The notes under the pieces: generated by a model | Databases searched by the model: none | Told to the model about the DNA's origin: nothing | The model's input: the letters and a program-made list of their open reading frames with translations, nothing else | Program-made: the position numbers and the translations under genes | Shown: positions 1 through 9,195 of the stretch, piece by piece | How positions within the stretch are numbered: the stretch's first letter is position 1 | Layout of the letters: each line of letters starts with the position of its first letter | Assembly: GCA_003427395.1 (NCBI GenBank) | Contig: BFEA01000632.1 | Coordinates: 763,935-788,320 of the forward strand | Length of the DNA: 24,386 nt | Reading direction: 5' to 3' | Source: Chara braunii | Taxonomy: Eukaryota; Streptophyta; Charophyceae; Charales; Characeae

Positions 1-51
<51 letters not shown>

Positions 52-83
52 GAGTTGGAACTTAGAATATAGCACTCCGCCTG

Positions 84-178
<95 letters not shown>

Positions 179-210
179 GTTGGAACTTAGAATGTAGCAC
201 TCCGCCTGGT
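1..210. repeat. (GA)n / (GT)n(GA)n microsatellite inside a two-copy repeat
   Basis: Bases 1-49 are pure GA. Bases 84-106 are GT and 106-175 are GA. A 35-bp unique segment (51-85) that follows the first GA tract recurs after the second (176-210) with one difference, A for G. The order is therefore GA tract, unique segment, GT, GA tract, unique segment, with a period of 125 bp. The microsatellite has been duplicated with its flank, or has expanded within a minisatellite. The window starts inside the first GA tract, so its true length is unknown. Confidence 0.95.
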
Positions 211-489
211 ACCAGGGCCTTTCTTTTGAAAGCCAAAGGTCGATGAGAAGAATGAGATGACTTCGCATTCACCTGGGAACGACGGGTAGTATGCTTGGTG
301 CATTCACTCCTCAACTGCAGTTACCACCGTAATCCGCTTACTGGCAGAACCAGATGTACTGCCAGCAGTTAATTTACTACCCGTATGACGTTTGCGGGTG
401 ACACTGCAGCTAGTGAGTTTATGAAGCACAAGTGTATTTATTATTACCCTCTGCCCTAACAGCTGTTCTATGCATTGCCGTCGCTACCA
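211..489. other. No gene or repeat recognised
   Basis: Mixed-composition sequence with no long open frame on either strand and no element ends I can recognise. It lies between the first microsatellite repeat and the 63-bp duplication. Confidence 0.5.
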
Positions 490-616
490 CTAGTATACTC
501 TACTCTATCATCTACGTTTACTTCTAGTATAGTGCTTGCTAGCTAGTGAATTCTAGTATACTCTACTCTATCATCTACGTTTACTTTCTAGTATAGTGCT
601 TGCTAGCTAGTGAATT
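490..616. repeat. Tandem duplication, 63-64 bp unit
   Basis: Two nearly identical units, 490-552 and 553-616, differ by one inserted T (ACTTCTAG versus ACTTTCTAG). Each begins CTAGTATACTC and ends GCTAGCTAGTGAATT. The near identity implies a recent duplication. The unit itself contains the palindromic GCTAGC and partial self-similarity (CTAGTATA at its start, CTAGTATAG inside). Confidence 0.93.
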
Positions 617-1094
617 CAACAGGTCCTTGTTGCATGGTCTAGCATTGCATTTCCCTCGTACAGCAGCCTGAGCTGAGTCTCTGTTTTTACGACATCCTCT
701 TTGATATCAACTATGGGACGTATTGTTATGCGCTGAGAAGATGCCGTGTGTTCGGTTAAGGCCTTGGGGTCCAGGGTCGTCCTCATGACTTCATTGCTTT
801 GCCATCGTCCCATCCGGCCAGACGCTAAGATAGCTCATTCCAGCGGAACGGCTTCTCGTTTTTGCTTTTGAGATTGGCCTATCTGTGTATTATTTGTGTC
901 ACGATATGGATAGAGCAATCCTCCCTGATGAATTAAACGTATGCTATGCGTCCCCTCCGGTTCAGTGATGAGGAGAGTGCTGTGCTGCCGTAGACTGGTC
1001 GAACCGTCGGGTTTAGGTTTGTCGCGTACTTCCGAGTTTGAGCAGCCTGAGAAAACTTTTTCCACCTGTCCATTTCTTCAGTTTTACGTGTCAC
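617..1094. other. No gene recognised
   Basis: The only open frames here are short (65-109 codons), overlap on both strands and show no family motif or splice context. I see no repeat shared with the rest of the window. Confidence 0.45.
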
Positions 1095-1220
1095 GCTTAT
1101 GCACGAGCTTTGTTTTTTATTTGTTTTTAGGAAAAAAATGCTCCGGTCTACTCGTGGGGAGCACCACGTGCAAGGAACCGGGACCAGCGTTCCATATGAG
1201 AATTATGTGCACATGGTACA

Positions 1221-1258
1221 TTCCGTGTTGTTGCAATTTTGATGGATGTCCCGATGGG
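1221..1258 (-). pseudogene. U6 snRNA-like fragment (5' portion), degenerate
   Basis: Read on the minus strand this segment gives GGGACATCCATCAAAATTGC followed by AACAACACGGA. Canonical U6 reads GGGACATCCGATAAAATTGG then AACGATACAGA. The match covers the region after the U6 5' stem-loop up to the ACAGAGA box, with several substitutions. The family assignment comes from recalled U6 sequence and should be checked by alignment. No U6 3' half and no oligo-T terminator follow it. Confidence 0.45.
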
Positions 1259-1453
1259 CTTACCAGATAATACCCTCTAGAGGGCCCATGACTTATGGCC
1301 AGTTATGCTTATGCACGAGCTATGGTTTGTTGTTTTTGTTTTTGTTTGTTTTTGGAGGGGGGGAGGTGGGAATGCTCCATGGGGAGCAACACGTGCCGGG
1401 AACTGGGCCCAGCGTTCCATATTATGGGAATTATGTACACATGGTACGTTCCG

Positions 1454-1552
1454 TGTCGTTGCAACTTTGATGGATGTCCCAATGGGTGTTGTTGCAATTT
1501 TGATGGATGTCCTGATTGGTGTCGTTGCAATTTTGATTTATGTCCCGATGGG
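1454..1552 (-). repeat. 33-bp tandem triplicate, U6 snRNA-like on minus strand
   Basis: Three adjacent 33-bp copies lie at 1454-1486, 1487-1519 and 1520-1552. Each reads approximately TGTYGTTGCAAYTTTGATGG then ATGTCCYGATGGG. On the minus strand each repeats the U6-like core CGGGACATCCATCAAAATTG plus CAACGACAC. The triplication exists only in the second unit of the larger duplication, so it is younger. The plain tandem repeat is certain; the U6 origin is a resemblance at about 24 of 31 positions for the best copy (1454-1486 extended). Confidence 0.8.
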
Positions 1553-1600
1553 CTTACCAGATAATACCCTCTAGAGGGCCCATGACTTATGGCCAGTTAT

Positions 1601-1640
1601 CTTTCCAATTTTGATGGATGCCTTGGTGGACTTTCTCGGA
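1601..1640 (-). pseudogene. Further U6-like 5' fragment
   Basis: On the minus strand this reads GTCCACCAAGGCATCCATC followed by AAAATTGGAAAG. That is close to the first 33 bases of U6, including the part that forms the 5' stem-loop (GTCCCTTCGGGGACATCC) and the conserved AAAATTGGAA. It lies directly next to the array of related 33-mers. It continues into sequence only loosely like the ACAGAGA and AGC region, so it is at best a decayed copy. Confidence 0.45.
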
Positions 1641-1987
1641 TAATATTCTGTGGCGCGCCCATGACCTCGGCCAGGCCGAATGGGAACTGCAGCTCTAAAG
1701 ACATGGGTGGAGCTAGCCCCGTACGACCACCTTCCTTTGCCTGTATCCATGCCTTACAGGACACCTAGGTTGAATGGTGGAAAGGCAGTCGTCTCCCTTG
1801 TTTTTGCTCCTGTCCGACCGGACAATGCTAGTGCTGTGGAATACTGGAACGTCGGATAGCTGGTCATGTGAGGCCGTAGTCCAGTAATGGTCAACCACTC
1901 CCACAGTGGGCCAGACTGTTAATGGAAGTGTGGAGAGTCACATTGTGCCTGTGTGGCCTGGGGGACCCAATATGCTCTGGAGGATCC
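1641..1987. other. No gene recognised
   Basis: Mixed sequence without long frames, recognisable element ends or RNA motifs. It separates the U6-like array from the 36-bp tandem repeat. Confidence 0.45.
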
Positions 1988-2075
1988 CACTTCGAATTCG
2001 AAGAGAAGGGCACTGGAGGTGGACACTTCGAATTCGAAGAGAAGGGCACTGGAGGTCACCCACTCGAATTCGGGA
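1988..2075. repeat. 36-bp tandem repeat, two and a part copies
   Basis: Copies at 1988-2023 and 2024-2059 both read CACTTCGAATTCGAAGAGAA followed by GGGCACTGGAGGT. A third, partial and diverged copy starts near 2060 with CACTCGAATTCGGG. Each full copy contains the perfect 14-bp palindrome CTTCGAATTCGAAG. The + strand frame is open across the array, but nothing suggests it is translated. T-rich runs follow at 2131-2171. Confidence 0.9.
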
Positions 2076-2404
2076 AACGTTTTGGCGAACTTGGAAAGCT
2101 ACTTCGAATAGGGTTTTATAGTGTTGCTCAATTTTTTTTTTTCGGTTTTTTTTGCATGTTTTTTTTTTTTTATGTTTGTATTATGAGCCTGCATAGTTTG
2201 TTTGCAAACGTTTCTACGGCATTGCTTGTAGTGATGCAGCGAAAAACCCGAATTTTGGGCCTTCCATAAACCGCGAGTCTAGAAAAGAGGGCAAACACAG
2301 TGATGTAGGATGAATTCTTGAAACAGAATGTTGTGATCAATGGGCTTATGATTTGGCAGTGAAAATAGGCCCCTTCCCTAAATTTGGCGAAGGTGACCTG
2401 GACC

Positions 2405-2625
2405 TCAGTGTCAATGCACCTGATGTGCCGGGCATCCTCATGCCTGACGTGGCTTTCTGATCGGAGTGAGAGGCAGGCCAGAAAGTGGTGCAAAGGTAGT
2501 GTGAGAATTATTTTTGGGAAAGCGAGGGAGGAGTTCCAGGTCGGATTTGGAATCTCCGCGCATCAGGTTGCACACAGCTTGGGGGAAGAATGAAACAACA
2601 AGGCCAATCATGTAAGAAGGTAGGA
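2405..2625 (-). other. Diverged segment homologous to 6250-6470
   Basis: This block is collinear with a second block about 3.8 kb downstream. Matching anchors are AGGCCAGAAAGTG (2475-2487) with AGGCCTAGAAAGTG (6317-6330), then CCAGGTCGGA (2536-2545) with CCAGGTCGGA (6376-6385), 61 and 59 bp apart. On the minus strand both blocks are open in a corresponding frame around SKSDLELLPRFP here and TSSDLGLHAYFLE in the other copy. This hints at a decayed coding region. I do not recognise the protein. It could equally be a non-coding dispersed repeat. Confidence 0.5.
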
Positions 2626-3470
2626 AGATGATGGGGAAAAGACAAATCCGAGGACGATGCTCAATTGTCCAATGTATGCACCATGAGCCCTTGCGAGCCC
2701 TGGCAGTGTTGTGCTGTCGGCCGCTTTGGAATATTTTCAGGTTTACACAATTTGCAAAGCTTGCAGTCCGAGGTGGAATCTTGCAACCGAGAACAACAAC
2801 ACTGGTCGCCCCTTTGCAGAGAGCCTCGAAAGCAAAAAGCCTCCATGGTGGTATTGATCTTTGTGTCTGCACTTGGAACACCTTGTATGTTTCCAGTACG
2901 GGGAGATGACGGGCCAGGGGACTATGACAAGTTTATTACAAGGCAGAATGACGGAGTGAGGGGGAAGGCAGTCTATGCGATCACAAATCCTGACCCCACG
3001 TATACCGCACAATATCCCGCAACCGGGAAGACGTATGGGGTGCAGATTTGAGCAGCGGCCTCCCGGACGTCCCAGGTAGGGGAAGGTCAATGGCTTAGAC
3101 CCGGGTGCGAAACGGGCTTATGGGGCAGAAAATGGAGAGAACTGTTCAGCAAACTCGATCATTTCGTTTTTAACTCACACGAGCATGCAACTCTTTCCGT
3201 GTGATCACACCATTCTGGCTGAAGGGGACTTAAGAAACAGAGATCATGAATTCAATATGAGAGTTATGCAAGGATGCAAGAGGGACAATTTTCAACACAC
3301 ACTCAAGATCTGACACTATCACACTTGAAAGAAAGGAAAGGTGGATTGCCTGGCTCTCTCAACGGTAAGTACGGCCAATCCACAAAGTTCCCAACCCCAT
3401 TGCACGGACTGTCCGTCGTCGTGCACAAGCCATCGATCAGCACCCTGCTTGACCCAATCAGCTCGCTGGA
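2626..3470. other. No gene recognised; one + strand frame to 3051
   Basis: A + strand frame ending at 3051 closes with RGDDGPGDYDKFITRQNDGV and about 25 more residues. It has no recognisable motif, and the opposite strand is equally open. The rest of the stretch has no element ends that I can match elsewhere. Confidence 0.4.
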
Positions 3471-3720
3471 TTTGCCCGAGTCCTGCAATCCATTGCAGCG
3501 AACTTGTCAATCCCGCTTGATCGGCACCAGTACGCCAGCCCACCCAGTACGCCAGCCCACCCACGATGCGTGAGAACCTTTGTGCAAGGGAATAGAGAGA
3601 GAGAGCATCAGGCTTACGAATCTTATAGTTTAGATGGAAGAAGAGAAAGAGGGGGAAGGGAAGAAGGGAGGGGAGGAGGAAGTGCCTGCTGTGCTGCATG
3701 GCCAGACTGCGTTGTGGGGG
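3471..3720 (+). repeat. Dispersed repeat, copy 1 (partner at 10745-11000)
   Basis: Two anchors are shared with 10745-11000 in the same order and almost the same spacing. TTTGCCCGAGTCCTGCAATC leads on to CATTGCAGCG, then TTGATCGGCA (3471-3525). The second anchor is AAGTGCCTGCTGTGCTGCAT at 3680. The anchors are 209 bp apart here and 213 bp apart in the partner. Between them both copies are purine-rich. The copies are well diverged, so this is an old element of unknown class. A 15-17 bp direct duplication (CAGTACGCCAGCCCACC) sits near 3530-3560. Confidence 0.65.
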
Positions 3721-3798
3721 ACGGGATCTTGCATGTAGCAACGTCAGCCAATCAGAAAGGCGAGCGGATGAATGAGACCAAAAGATGGAAGTATGAAG

Positions 3799-3802
<4 letters not shown>

Positions 3803-3849
<47 letters not shown>
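3803..3849. repeat. (GA)n microsatellite
   Basis: An uninterrupted run of alternating G and A of about 47 bp. It lies just downstream of the diverged dispersed repeat and follows purine-rich DNA. Confidence 0.97.
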
Positions 3850-4401
3850 CCGTTACTGAAGGTGAATTAAAGAAAAGTCCGTAAACAAACTCGACATCAA
3901 TAAAGGCATATTTACATGGTACTATGATTCTTTTTTACTAGAATTAAAAGCACTGAGAAAGCAAAAGAGCAGGAAAAAACATAGAAATAGTGAGGTATCA
4001 AAAAGTGCCAGGAACAGCAGTACACATGAAAAAAGGGGAAAAAACAAGCATTATATGCAGTTAACATGAAAAGAGGAAAAAAAACAAGTATTATAAGCCG
4101 ACCTAATAATAATCATCTCAGAGTTCAAACCCTGCGGGAAAAGTCCGTTTTTTCTTTGTAAGGGGAGGGTGTAAGAGTAGAGGCCGTTGCTACGGGAAAG
4201 GGCTCTTTGTCTGTCTGACATTTCCTGAGTGCCAAGAAAGTAGGGAAAAGCATATCCATTGTGGTACCCTGATGCATGAATCTTGCCAAGTCAGGCCCAG
4301 ATTTATTAAGGTGTCCATGAGAAACAAAATAAAAAGACAGCAAGGGCCATTTATCTCTTTTCTAAATGTCAGAGAATCTTGAGAAATTGCTTTTTTTTGT
4401 C

Positions 4402-4480
4402 TTAGGGCCTTGCCACACGGCACACCAAATGGAAAGAAAAAAAACGAGAGCATCTGCCCACCAGGTGGCAAGATACATTC
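4402..4480. repeat. Imperfect hairpin next to small TIR element
   Basis: TTAGGGCCTTGCCACACGG at the left is partly complementary to CCACCAGGTGGCAAGATACA at the right. The core is CTTGCCAC paired with GTGGCAAG. The left end also resembles the AGGGCATATTCACACTGGC end of the neighbouring element at 4493, so it may be a relative. No clear target-site duplication was found. Confidence 0.35.
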
Positions 4481-4492
4481 ATTACTATTCAT

Positions 4493-4609
4493 AGGGCATA
4501 TTCACACTGGCACCTTTTTACTTATTTCTGGATGTAATCGTGATCAGATGCATTCAGGTACGGCCGTAATTGCAGTTGCATTTAGGAAAGTACCATTGTG
4601 AGTATGCCT
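4493..4609. mobile_element. Small TIR element, AGGGCATATTCACAC family, copy 1
   Basis: The left end reads AGGGCATATTCACACTGGCA. The right end, reverse-complemented, reads AGGCATACTCACAATGGTAC. They agree at most positions over about 20 bp and enclose roughly 117 bp with no coding capacity. A second locus at 17216-17291 has the same pair of ends. This fits a miniature inverted-repeat element that depends on a transposase supplied elsewhere. I could not see a convincing target-site duplication, so the superfamily is undetermined. Confidence 0.55.
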
Positions 4610-4885
4610 GTAGTAACGGTTGGGTCTTTCCAGCTTCTGCGGAAATATGCACTCGTTTTTTAATCCTTTCTTTTTGTTTCGTGGTGAGGGCCTTAGCTTT
4701 CTTCTCTTAATCAAGCAGTACCTCCGAGCCTCTTTTTCCGATGACGTTTTTTTGTGCATCACGCCACAAATGGACTGGCTCCACAAACTTCTCCTCCCTT
4801 TTTATCTTTTGGGTGGTGCTGCCAGCCAAATAGATCTCATAGTTCTACCCCCTGAAATCAGGGTTGTTTGTAAACACGTCCGGCC

Positions 4886-4943
4886 AAAATGGCTGGGAGA
4901 GGTACTGATGGTTTAGACCACCAGTATGTTTCCCAGCCATTTT
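4886..4943. repeat. Hairpin made of two facing element-like ends
   Basis: Perfect 13-bp arms AAAATGGCTGGGA (4886-4898) and TCCCAGCCATTTT (4931-4943) flank an inner TACTGATGG / CCACCAGTA pair. The centre reads GGTACTGATGGTTTAG then ACCACCAGTATG. This resembles the right end GGTACTAGTGGTTTA of the 200-bp element meeting a left end head-on. It is either a very short member of that family or a solo palindrome. Confidence 0.6.
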
Positions 4944-5043
4944 TTTATCACGCAGCTGCATGTGCACTGCGTTTGGCGGGATGCATCACACGGCTTTCCA
5001 ACTTGAGTAGTGAATAACCAACCCTGCCGTTTTGCTAAACATA

Positions 5044-5089
5044 CATCCATGCAAATTGTGTTGCATGTGAGGCCCGTTTTGCATGGATG
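5044..5089. repeat. Short perfect hairpin
   Basis: CATCCATGCAAA (5044-5055) is the exact reverse complement of TTTGCATGGATG (5078-5089), with a 22-base loop. Nothing links it to another locus in the window. Confidence 0.6.
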
Positions 5090-5870
5090 CTTTTTTTATG
5101 AAGTGGCAGGCAGGTACATCCTGCCGAACGCGGCGTGCATGCGGTGGGTTAGAAACGTGGCTTGGAGATGTACTGGCGGTCAAAGGCTGTACCTCGGCGT
5201 GAGTGTTGCCATATGCATTTTCCTCAACGCCTTCAAGTTTGTTTTTTTTTCTCACTTTTCCTGTCCTGGTCCTCCATAGGCTGTGAAAAGAGGTTGTCCC
5301 TGCCTTGCTTTTAGAAGAGGGAGGATCAGCCTCCCATGAAAACAGAATGGTATCACTGGCATGCCCCATTCGTAGTAACTGCATGGGTAAGAAAACCAGG
5401 TACTTTATCTCCACCTGCCAGTCTGCAAGTTGGCGATGGATGCATCGAAGGCAAGATTAGGAGTTTGCCGAGAAGTTGTCCAACCACCATCGCATCCAGT
5501 TTCTCCAAAAATGCTGTGTAAGCAGCAGAAGAAGAATGACAAGCAATGGCCAATTGCTCTGCACACGATCAAACAATACCGTACGAAACAGCGAGCGTGT
5601 TAACAAGCTCTCATCGTGCATGCGTTCCTCTACATGTTTCAACCGGGTACGCTTCGGTCTCATCAGGAGGCTCGCCACATTCCCGTACCTTCTGGCCCGC
5701 CTTGCACTACCACCCATGAGCTAGTGAGGGCTGATACGGCCTTGTGAGGTTAGGGGAGGGAGGCAAGCTGAAGAAGAGGCAATGTGGACAAAAAGTGGGG
5801 GACTGGTCTGTTATGGAGAGGAGAGAGGTTCCGAAAATGTTAAGGCCGAAAACTGCATGCTGGAGCTTGA
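5090..5870. other. No gene recognised
   Basis: Only short overlapping frames on both strands. No RNA gene motif, microsatellite or shared element was seen. Confidence 0.45.
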
Positions 5871-6228
5871 ATGATGTTGCAGGAGCAGTTGGCCTTCAAT
5901 GAAGTGCAGTTGATATGTACAATCTTGAACTGCAGGAGATATGTAGATCAGCAAGAGGAGACTGGTTGTTAATTGTATCTACAATGAGCAGCTATGTGTG
6001 AAGACCCTTGCAAGAATGATGATCGCCTTCAAGATGCAAAAAGGGACCAACAGGCACATTGTTGAGGATGAGCAAGTAGATGATGACGAGGTGATTACTC
6101 CCGTGGTGGACGTGCGCTTGGTTGCATGCTCACTGGGCATTAATTACATTGTATTGACCTGCGGTGCAAACACATGGATGAGGAGGACGATAGCAGGACC
6201 CATAGATCATCGAGGAACTCCATCATAG
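5871..6228 (+). CDS. Possible decayed coding region, unknown
   Basis: A 33-residue frame starting with ATG at 5871 (MMLQEQLAFNEVQLICTILN onward, TAA at 5970-5972) is followed by another frame open from 5947 to a TAG at 6226-6228. The second frame's first ATG is at 6016. It carries an acidic patch (VEDEQVDDDEV) and then a hydrophobic run (SLGINYIVL). The amino-acid mix looks more protein-like than most frames in this window. No domain is recognisable, and the shift of frame would mean either an intron or decay. Chance remains a good explanation. Confidence 0.2.
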
Positions 6229-6249
6229 AAACCTCACAGGGATTCGGTA

Positions 6250-6470
6250 AGAGCCATGTCATCTGCTCTAGTGTGGCGAAGAACTTCATGCCCAACACAG
6301 TTTTCTGACGAAGGGTAGGCCTAGAAAGTGTGTAAATTGGTGTGCCAAGGATTTCTAGGAAATAGGCGTGGAGACCCAGGTCGGAACTGGTATTTCCGCA
6401 TGTTATGTTCAGCAGGGTAATTAAGGAAAAAAACAGGGTCGGGAATGAAAAGGTGAAAAGGAGGGATGCG
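6250..6470 (-). other. Diverged segment homologous to 2405-2625
   Basis: Partner of the block at 2405-2625, with the same anchors in the same order. A minus-strand frame covers 6140-6517 and includes LGLHAYFLEILGTPIYTLSR. Upstream in that frame there is a hydrophobic stretch (LLFTFSFPTLFFSLITLL) that could be membrane-spanning if translated. The two blocks align in a corresponding minus-strand frame near the (T/K)SDL motif. Family and function are unknown. Confidence 0.5.
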
Positions 6471-6479
6471 AATGTAATG

Positions 6480-7029
6480 ACGGCAAGCCAATGGGGGACA
6501 ATATAAAAAACAAGCAAAAAGAAGGAAAAGATGTCACAGGAAAAATCATATCTACAATCATCTTATGGTTTGGCATCATAACATCTTTAAGTTGGGACGT
6601 AGGGCGGTGCTATGGGCGCTTTGCAGGCGCTGCTGCATGTATGAGATGGAAGGAGTGAGACTGGAAGGGCCAGAATTCACAGAAAGTATACAACAGCAAA
6701 TCCAAATGGAGATAACAACACACTGGGAAGGTGTCAAAGCACAAATCGGCTACATACACAGCAGGAAATAAACCAAAAAATACAGGACTTCAGTGCAAGA
6801 TGGCTTAAGGGGGGAAAAAGGGGGAAAGATAGGGAGGGTGGAAAGGAATAAAAAGAGCAGGAATCAAGGGAGGGATCAAGAGGAGAAAGGGCCAAGCAAA
6901 GACTATCGGCTAACATAGTTTGTTTCTCTTTTTTTGTTTTTTTCTTTCCTTCTGTATAATCTTGTTTGTTTCTTTTTTGTTTTTTTCCCCTTGCTTCTTT
7001 TTGTTGTGTTTTTTTGTGATCATGAGTTT
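6480..7029. other. Purine-rich then T-rich DNA without a gene
   Basis: From about 6780 to 6900 the + strand is A/G-rich. From 6916 to 7016 it is a near-continuous T-rich run broken by C and G. Apparent open frames here reflect the low complexity. The abrupt purine-to-pyrimidine switch could allow local hairpin formation. Confidence 0.5.
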
Positions 7030-7120
7030 CCCAGTACTGGTAGCTCTAGGCTTAGCAAGGCTCGGCATACCGGCAGCGGGAGGCTCGGACTTTATAGCTG
7101 GGCAAAGTACTGGTGGTTTA
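7030..7120. repeat. Inverted-repeat segment with ends like the 200-bp element
   Basis: CCCAGTACTGGTAGCTCTAG at the left and AGCTGGGCAAAGTACTGGTG then GTTTA at the right are imperfectly complementary. The right end closely resembles GGCAAAGGTACTAGTGGTTTA of the 200-bp family. The interior contains the self-complementary pair AAGGCTCGGCA / GAGGCTCGGA only as a direct repeat. It is probably a short or degenerate relative. Confidence 0.4.
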
Positions 7121-7816
7121 AGCCTACAAAATGAGAGCAATGAGTTCTGCCAATTGATTCCCCATGACCCCCTGTGTGGCATACTTCTGGCTCACTGGTT
7201 GAGAAAGTCGGCTTGTCTCTCCTGGCTGGTTGTGGAAGTTGTCTGACTTTCCAGCCCGGTCCAGGTTTTAGGTGCTGCTCCCCCCCACAGAGCAGAGTTA
7301 GGTAGGCGTGGAGGCTTAGCCCCGGTTAGTACATTTATGGCTGGTCCTCTGTCCAATGCAGGGTAGTTCTTAGCTGGTAGACTTATGGGGTAGTGTAGTT
7401 GGCCTGTCCTTCCCGTAGGCTCTGACCCTAGACCCAAGTACTTAGCCCGGGGTTGGTAGTGTGAGGTAAAAAATATTGAGAGAAGAATATAGCCTAGTAA
7501 ATGCAGCTGTTCCCCATATGAGGAGAAGGCAGCTTGCATTGAAAAAAAGAAGAAAAAAGGAGCAATTAGTTTTGCCTGGAAAGAGATGGTATGATGAGCA
7601 AAGCTTCATACCTTCTGACTTCGCGTACCCTTCGTTTTAAACCCCGAAGTGGTCCCCAAAGTATGGATCTCGACTGATTTCGGGAAACCGCGTCCGTTGC
7701 TGAATTTTTGAGGACTAAATGAATGCCTCTCTCGGGATTGCCCGTCCTTGTTCTATTCTTTGCGGTCGAGTAGCGACTGTGTGGGAACTTTCAAGAAACA
7801 GTTATGGATTTTGGTC
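7121..7816. other. No gene recognised
   Basis: No convincing coding region. A segment near 7762-7790 (GCGGTCGAGTAGCGACTGTG) resembles 15393-15417 (GCGATCGAGTAGCCTCTGTG) at the 3' end of a SINE, which suggests a SINE-tail fragment. Confidence 0.4.
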
Positions 7817-8016
7817 AAACCACTAGTACCTCCGCCAATGTTGGGAAAATAGGGAAAAGTGGCAGTCTTCCCAAACTCCTAAAATTTTGGAGGACGGGCT
7901 GATGACTGTCATTAGTAAATCTAATCAGTGGCCGTCGTTTCGTTTTGCCTTCCGAAAAGGCTGGAGGCCCACCCCAGGCCTGCTATTTTCCCATGCGGCA
8001 AAGGTACTAGTGGTTT
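7817..8016 (+). mobile_element. 200-bp TIR element (MITE-like), copy 1
   Basis: Perfect terminal inverted repeats AAACCACTAGTACC (left) and GGTACTAGTGGTTT (right) enclose exactly 200 bp. The next bases, TCCGCC and GGCAAA, are also nearly complementary. The interior holds subterminal hairpin material such as CTCCTAAAATTTTGGAGG and the shared segment GTCGTTTCGTTTTG. There is no coding capacity. Three loci share these ends and much of the interior, which is the pattern of a non-autonomous DNA transposon. Flanks hint at a TA target in the other copies, but the left flank here is TC, so the superfamily stays open. Confidence 0.8.
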
Positions 8017-9195
8017 AACGGCCTTCTTGAATTTTTCATTGCGAACCACGTGTGCACGCCCATTTTTTAATTCTTGCTCGCCGTGTGAACTCGCTTCCCG
8101 CTTTGCGTGCGCGTGCCAACTTCCTTTCTGGCCAGAGCTCTTCTCCATGTACCTCTTTGTCTTCCCCCAAACCCTTCGTTCGATCCACACCTCAGTCCTT
8201 GGCATGATTGATTGGTCGTTAGTTGGGACTGCTGGTTCAATGCTGCAAAAGCGAACTTGTGCACGCAGCTTGAACGACCACCCCAAGTGAGCGAAGTTTC
8301 GATCGTGCCGCCTTCTTCGATCCTTCGGGAACCTTCTTCCTTCTCTCGTCCTCATCTACGCCCTCGCTACCCCGCATTACATGCTGGTGCCCCGCCGCCT
8401 TCCGCGTCATAAATTCATACAATCCCCTCCTCTCTCTCTTTTTGTTCTCGTCTGCAATGCTGCGTGAGCTCTGCGCAAAGATCACGGCGCCGAACGGGCT
8501 CGGCGCGCCCAAGGAATGGGCGGAGTGATGGTGTGGGGTGGACCTAGTGGTAGACTTAGGGTAAGGTAGTCAAAGGGACTGAGCTGTGGTGGAGACGGGA
8601 ACATGGCCAACGACAGGGCCTTGTGGCTATGGTTGGTTCACGTTCGGATGGGGTTGGTGGCTGCGCATGCGGGGTGCCAGTCTTCTTGAGATTTCTGAAT
8701 AGCGAGGGACTCGCATCTTCTCCATTGCTGCTTTGTCCAAGCATCGTATGTGCTCAAACCAAGTATGGATACTCAGTCGCATGCATGGCATTGGTTGTGA
8801 GTGTCTATGGATGTTGAATGCTTCGCTGTCAGAAAGTCTGTGGATGTATGAATGTGGAACCATGGAGTGAGGATCTTGGGTGTATTTGTGCACATGAGTG
8901 CGGCGCTGGGGTTCATTGGGTCTCCAAGGTCTGCTTTGCATGCACGAGTGTTGATGCCCACTGTTCTCCGACTCACCTCATCTCCATGTCGAGTGCGCGT
9001 GTGAGATCGTCATCAGCCCTTACCTCTCTCCCCTCTCGCGCCGCAAGCGCCACGTGTCGGTTACTCCGATCACTTAGGCCGATAACCGGTAACCAGGGAA
9101 CGTCGGGCATTGTCGTTTCATCGACCCGCCTGACCTCTCTGCTACATGGCCATTGCCTTTCGTTGCAGTGATGATTTTGGGTTTGACGACGTCGT
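8017..9195. other. No confirmed gene
   Basis: Several 60-144 codon frames lie on both strands without motifs. A possible 3' splice site (CCTTTCGTTGCAG, ending near 9170) precedes the open frame that follows. GC content is higher here than in neighbouring DNA. Confidence 0.35.

Larger units (their letters stand above)
1095..1600. repeat. Large direct duplication with internal expansion
   Basis: Unit 1 spans 1095-1306 and unit 2 spans 1307-1600. Both begin GCTTATGCACGAGCT, carry a CACGTGC segment and an ACATGGTAC segment, and end with CCCTCTAGAGGGCCCATGAC followed by TTATGGCCAGTTAT. Unit 2 is 82 bp longer. Sixty-six of those bases come from two extra copies of a 33-bp repeat, the rest from a T/G-rich insertion near 1330-1375. 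Divergence between the units is modest, so the duplication predates the 33-bp expansion. Confidence 0.88.

Noticed and set aside
62-268. Minus-strand frame with a long Ser-Leu and Thr-His repeat
   Set aside because: It is simply the translation of the (GA)n and (GT)n microsatellites.
2170-3090. Many overlapping frames of 60-147 codons on both strands
   Set aside because: No motif or splice context. Only the part homologous to 6250-6470 was kept, and as a repeat-like segment rather than a gene.
4112-4133. B-box-like GAGTTCAAACCCTG suggesting a tRNA or SINE
   Set aside because: No A box at the right distance upstream, and none of the SINE body blocks follow.
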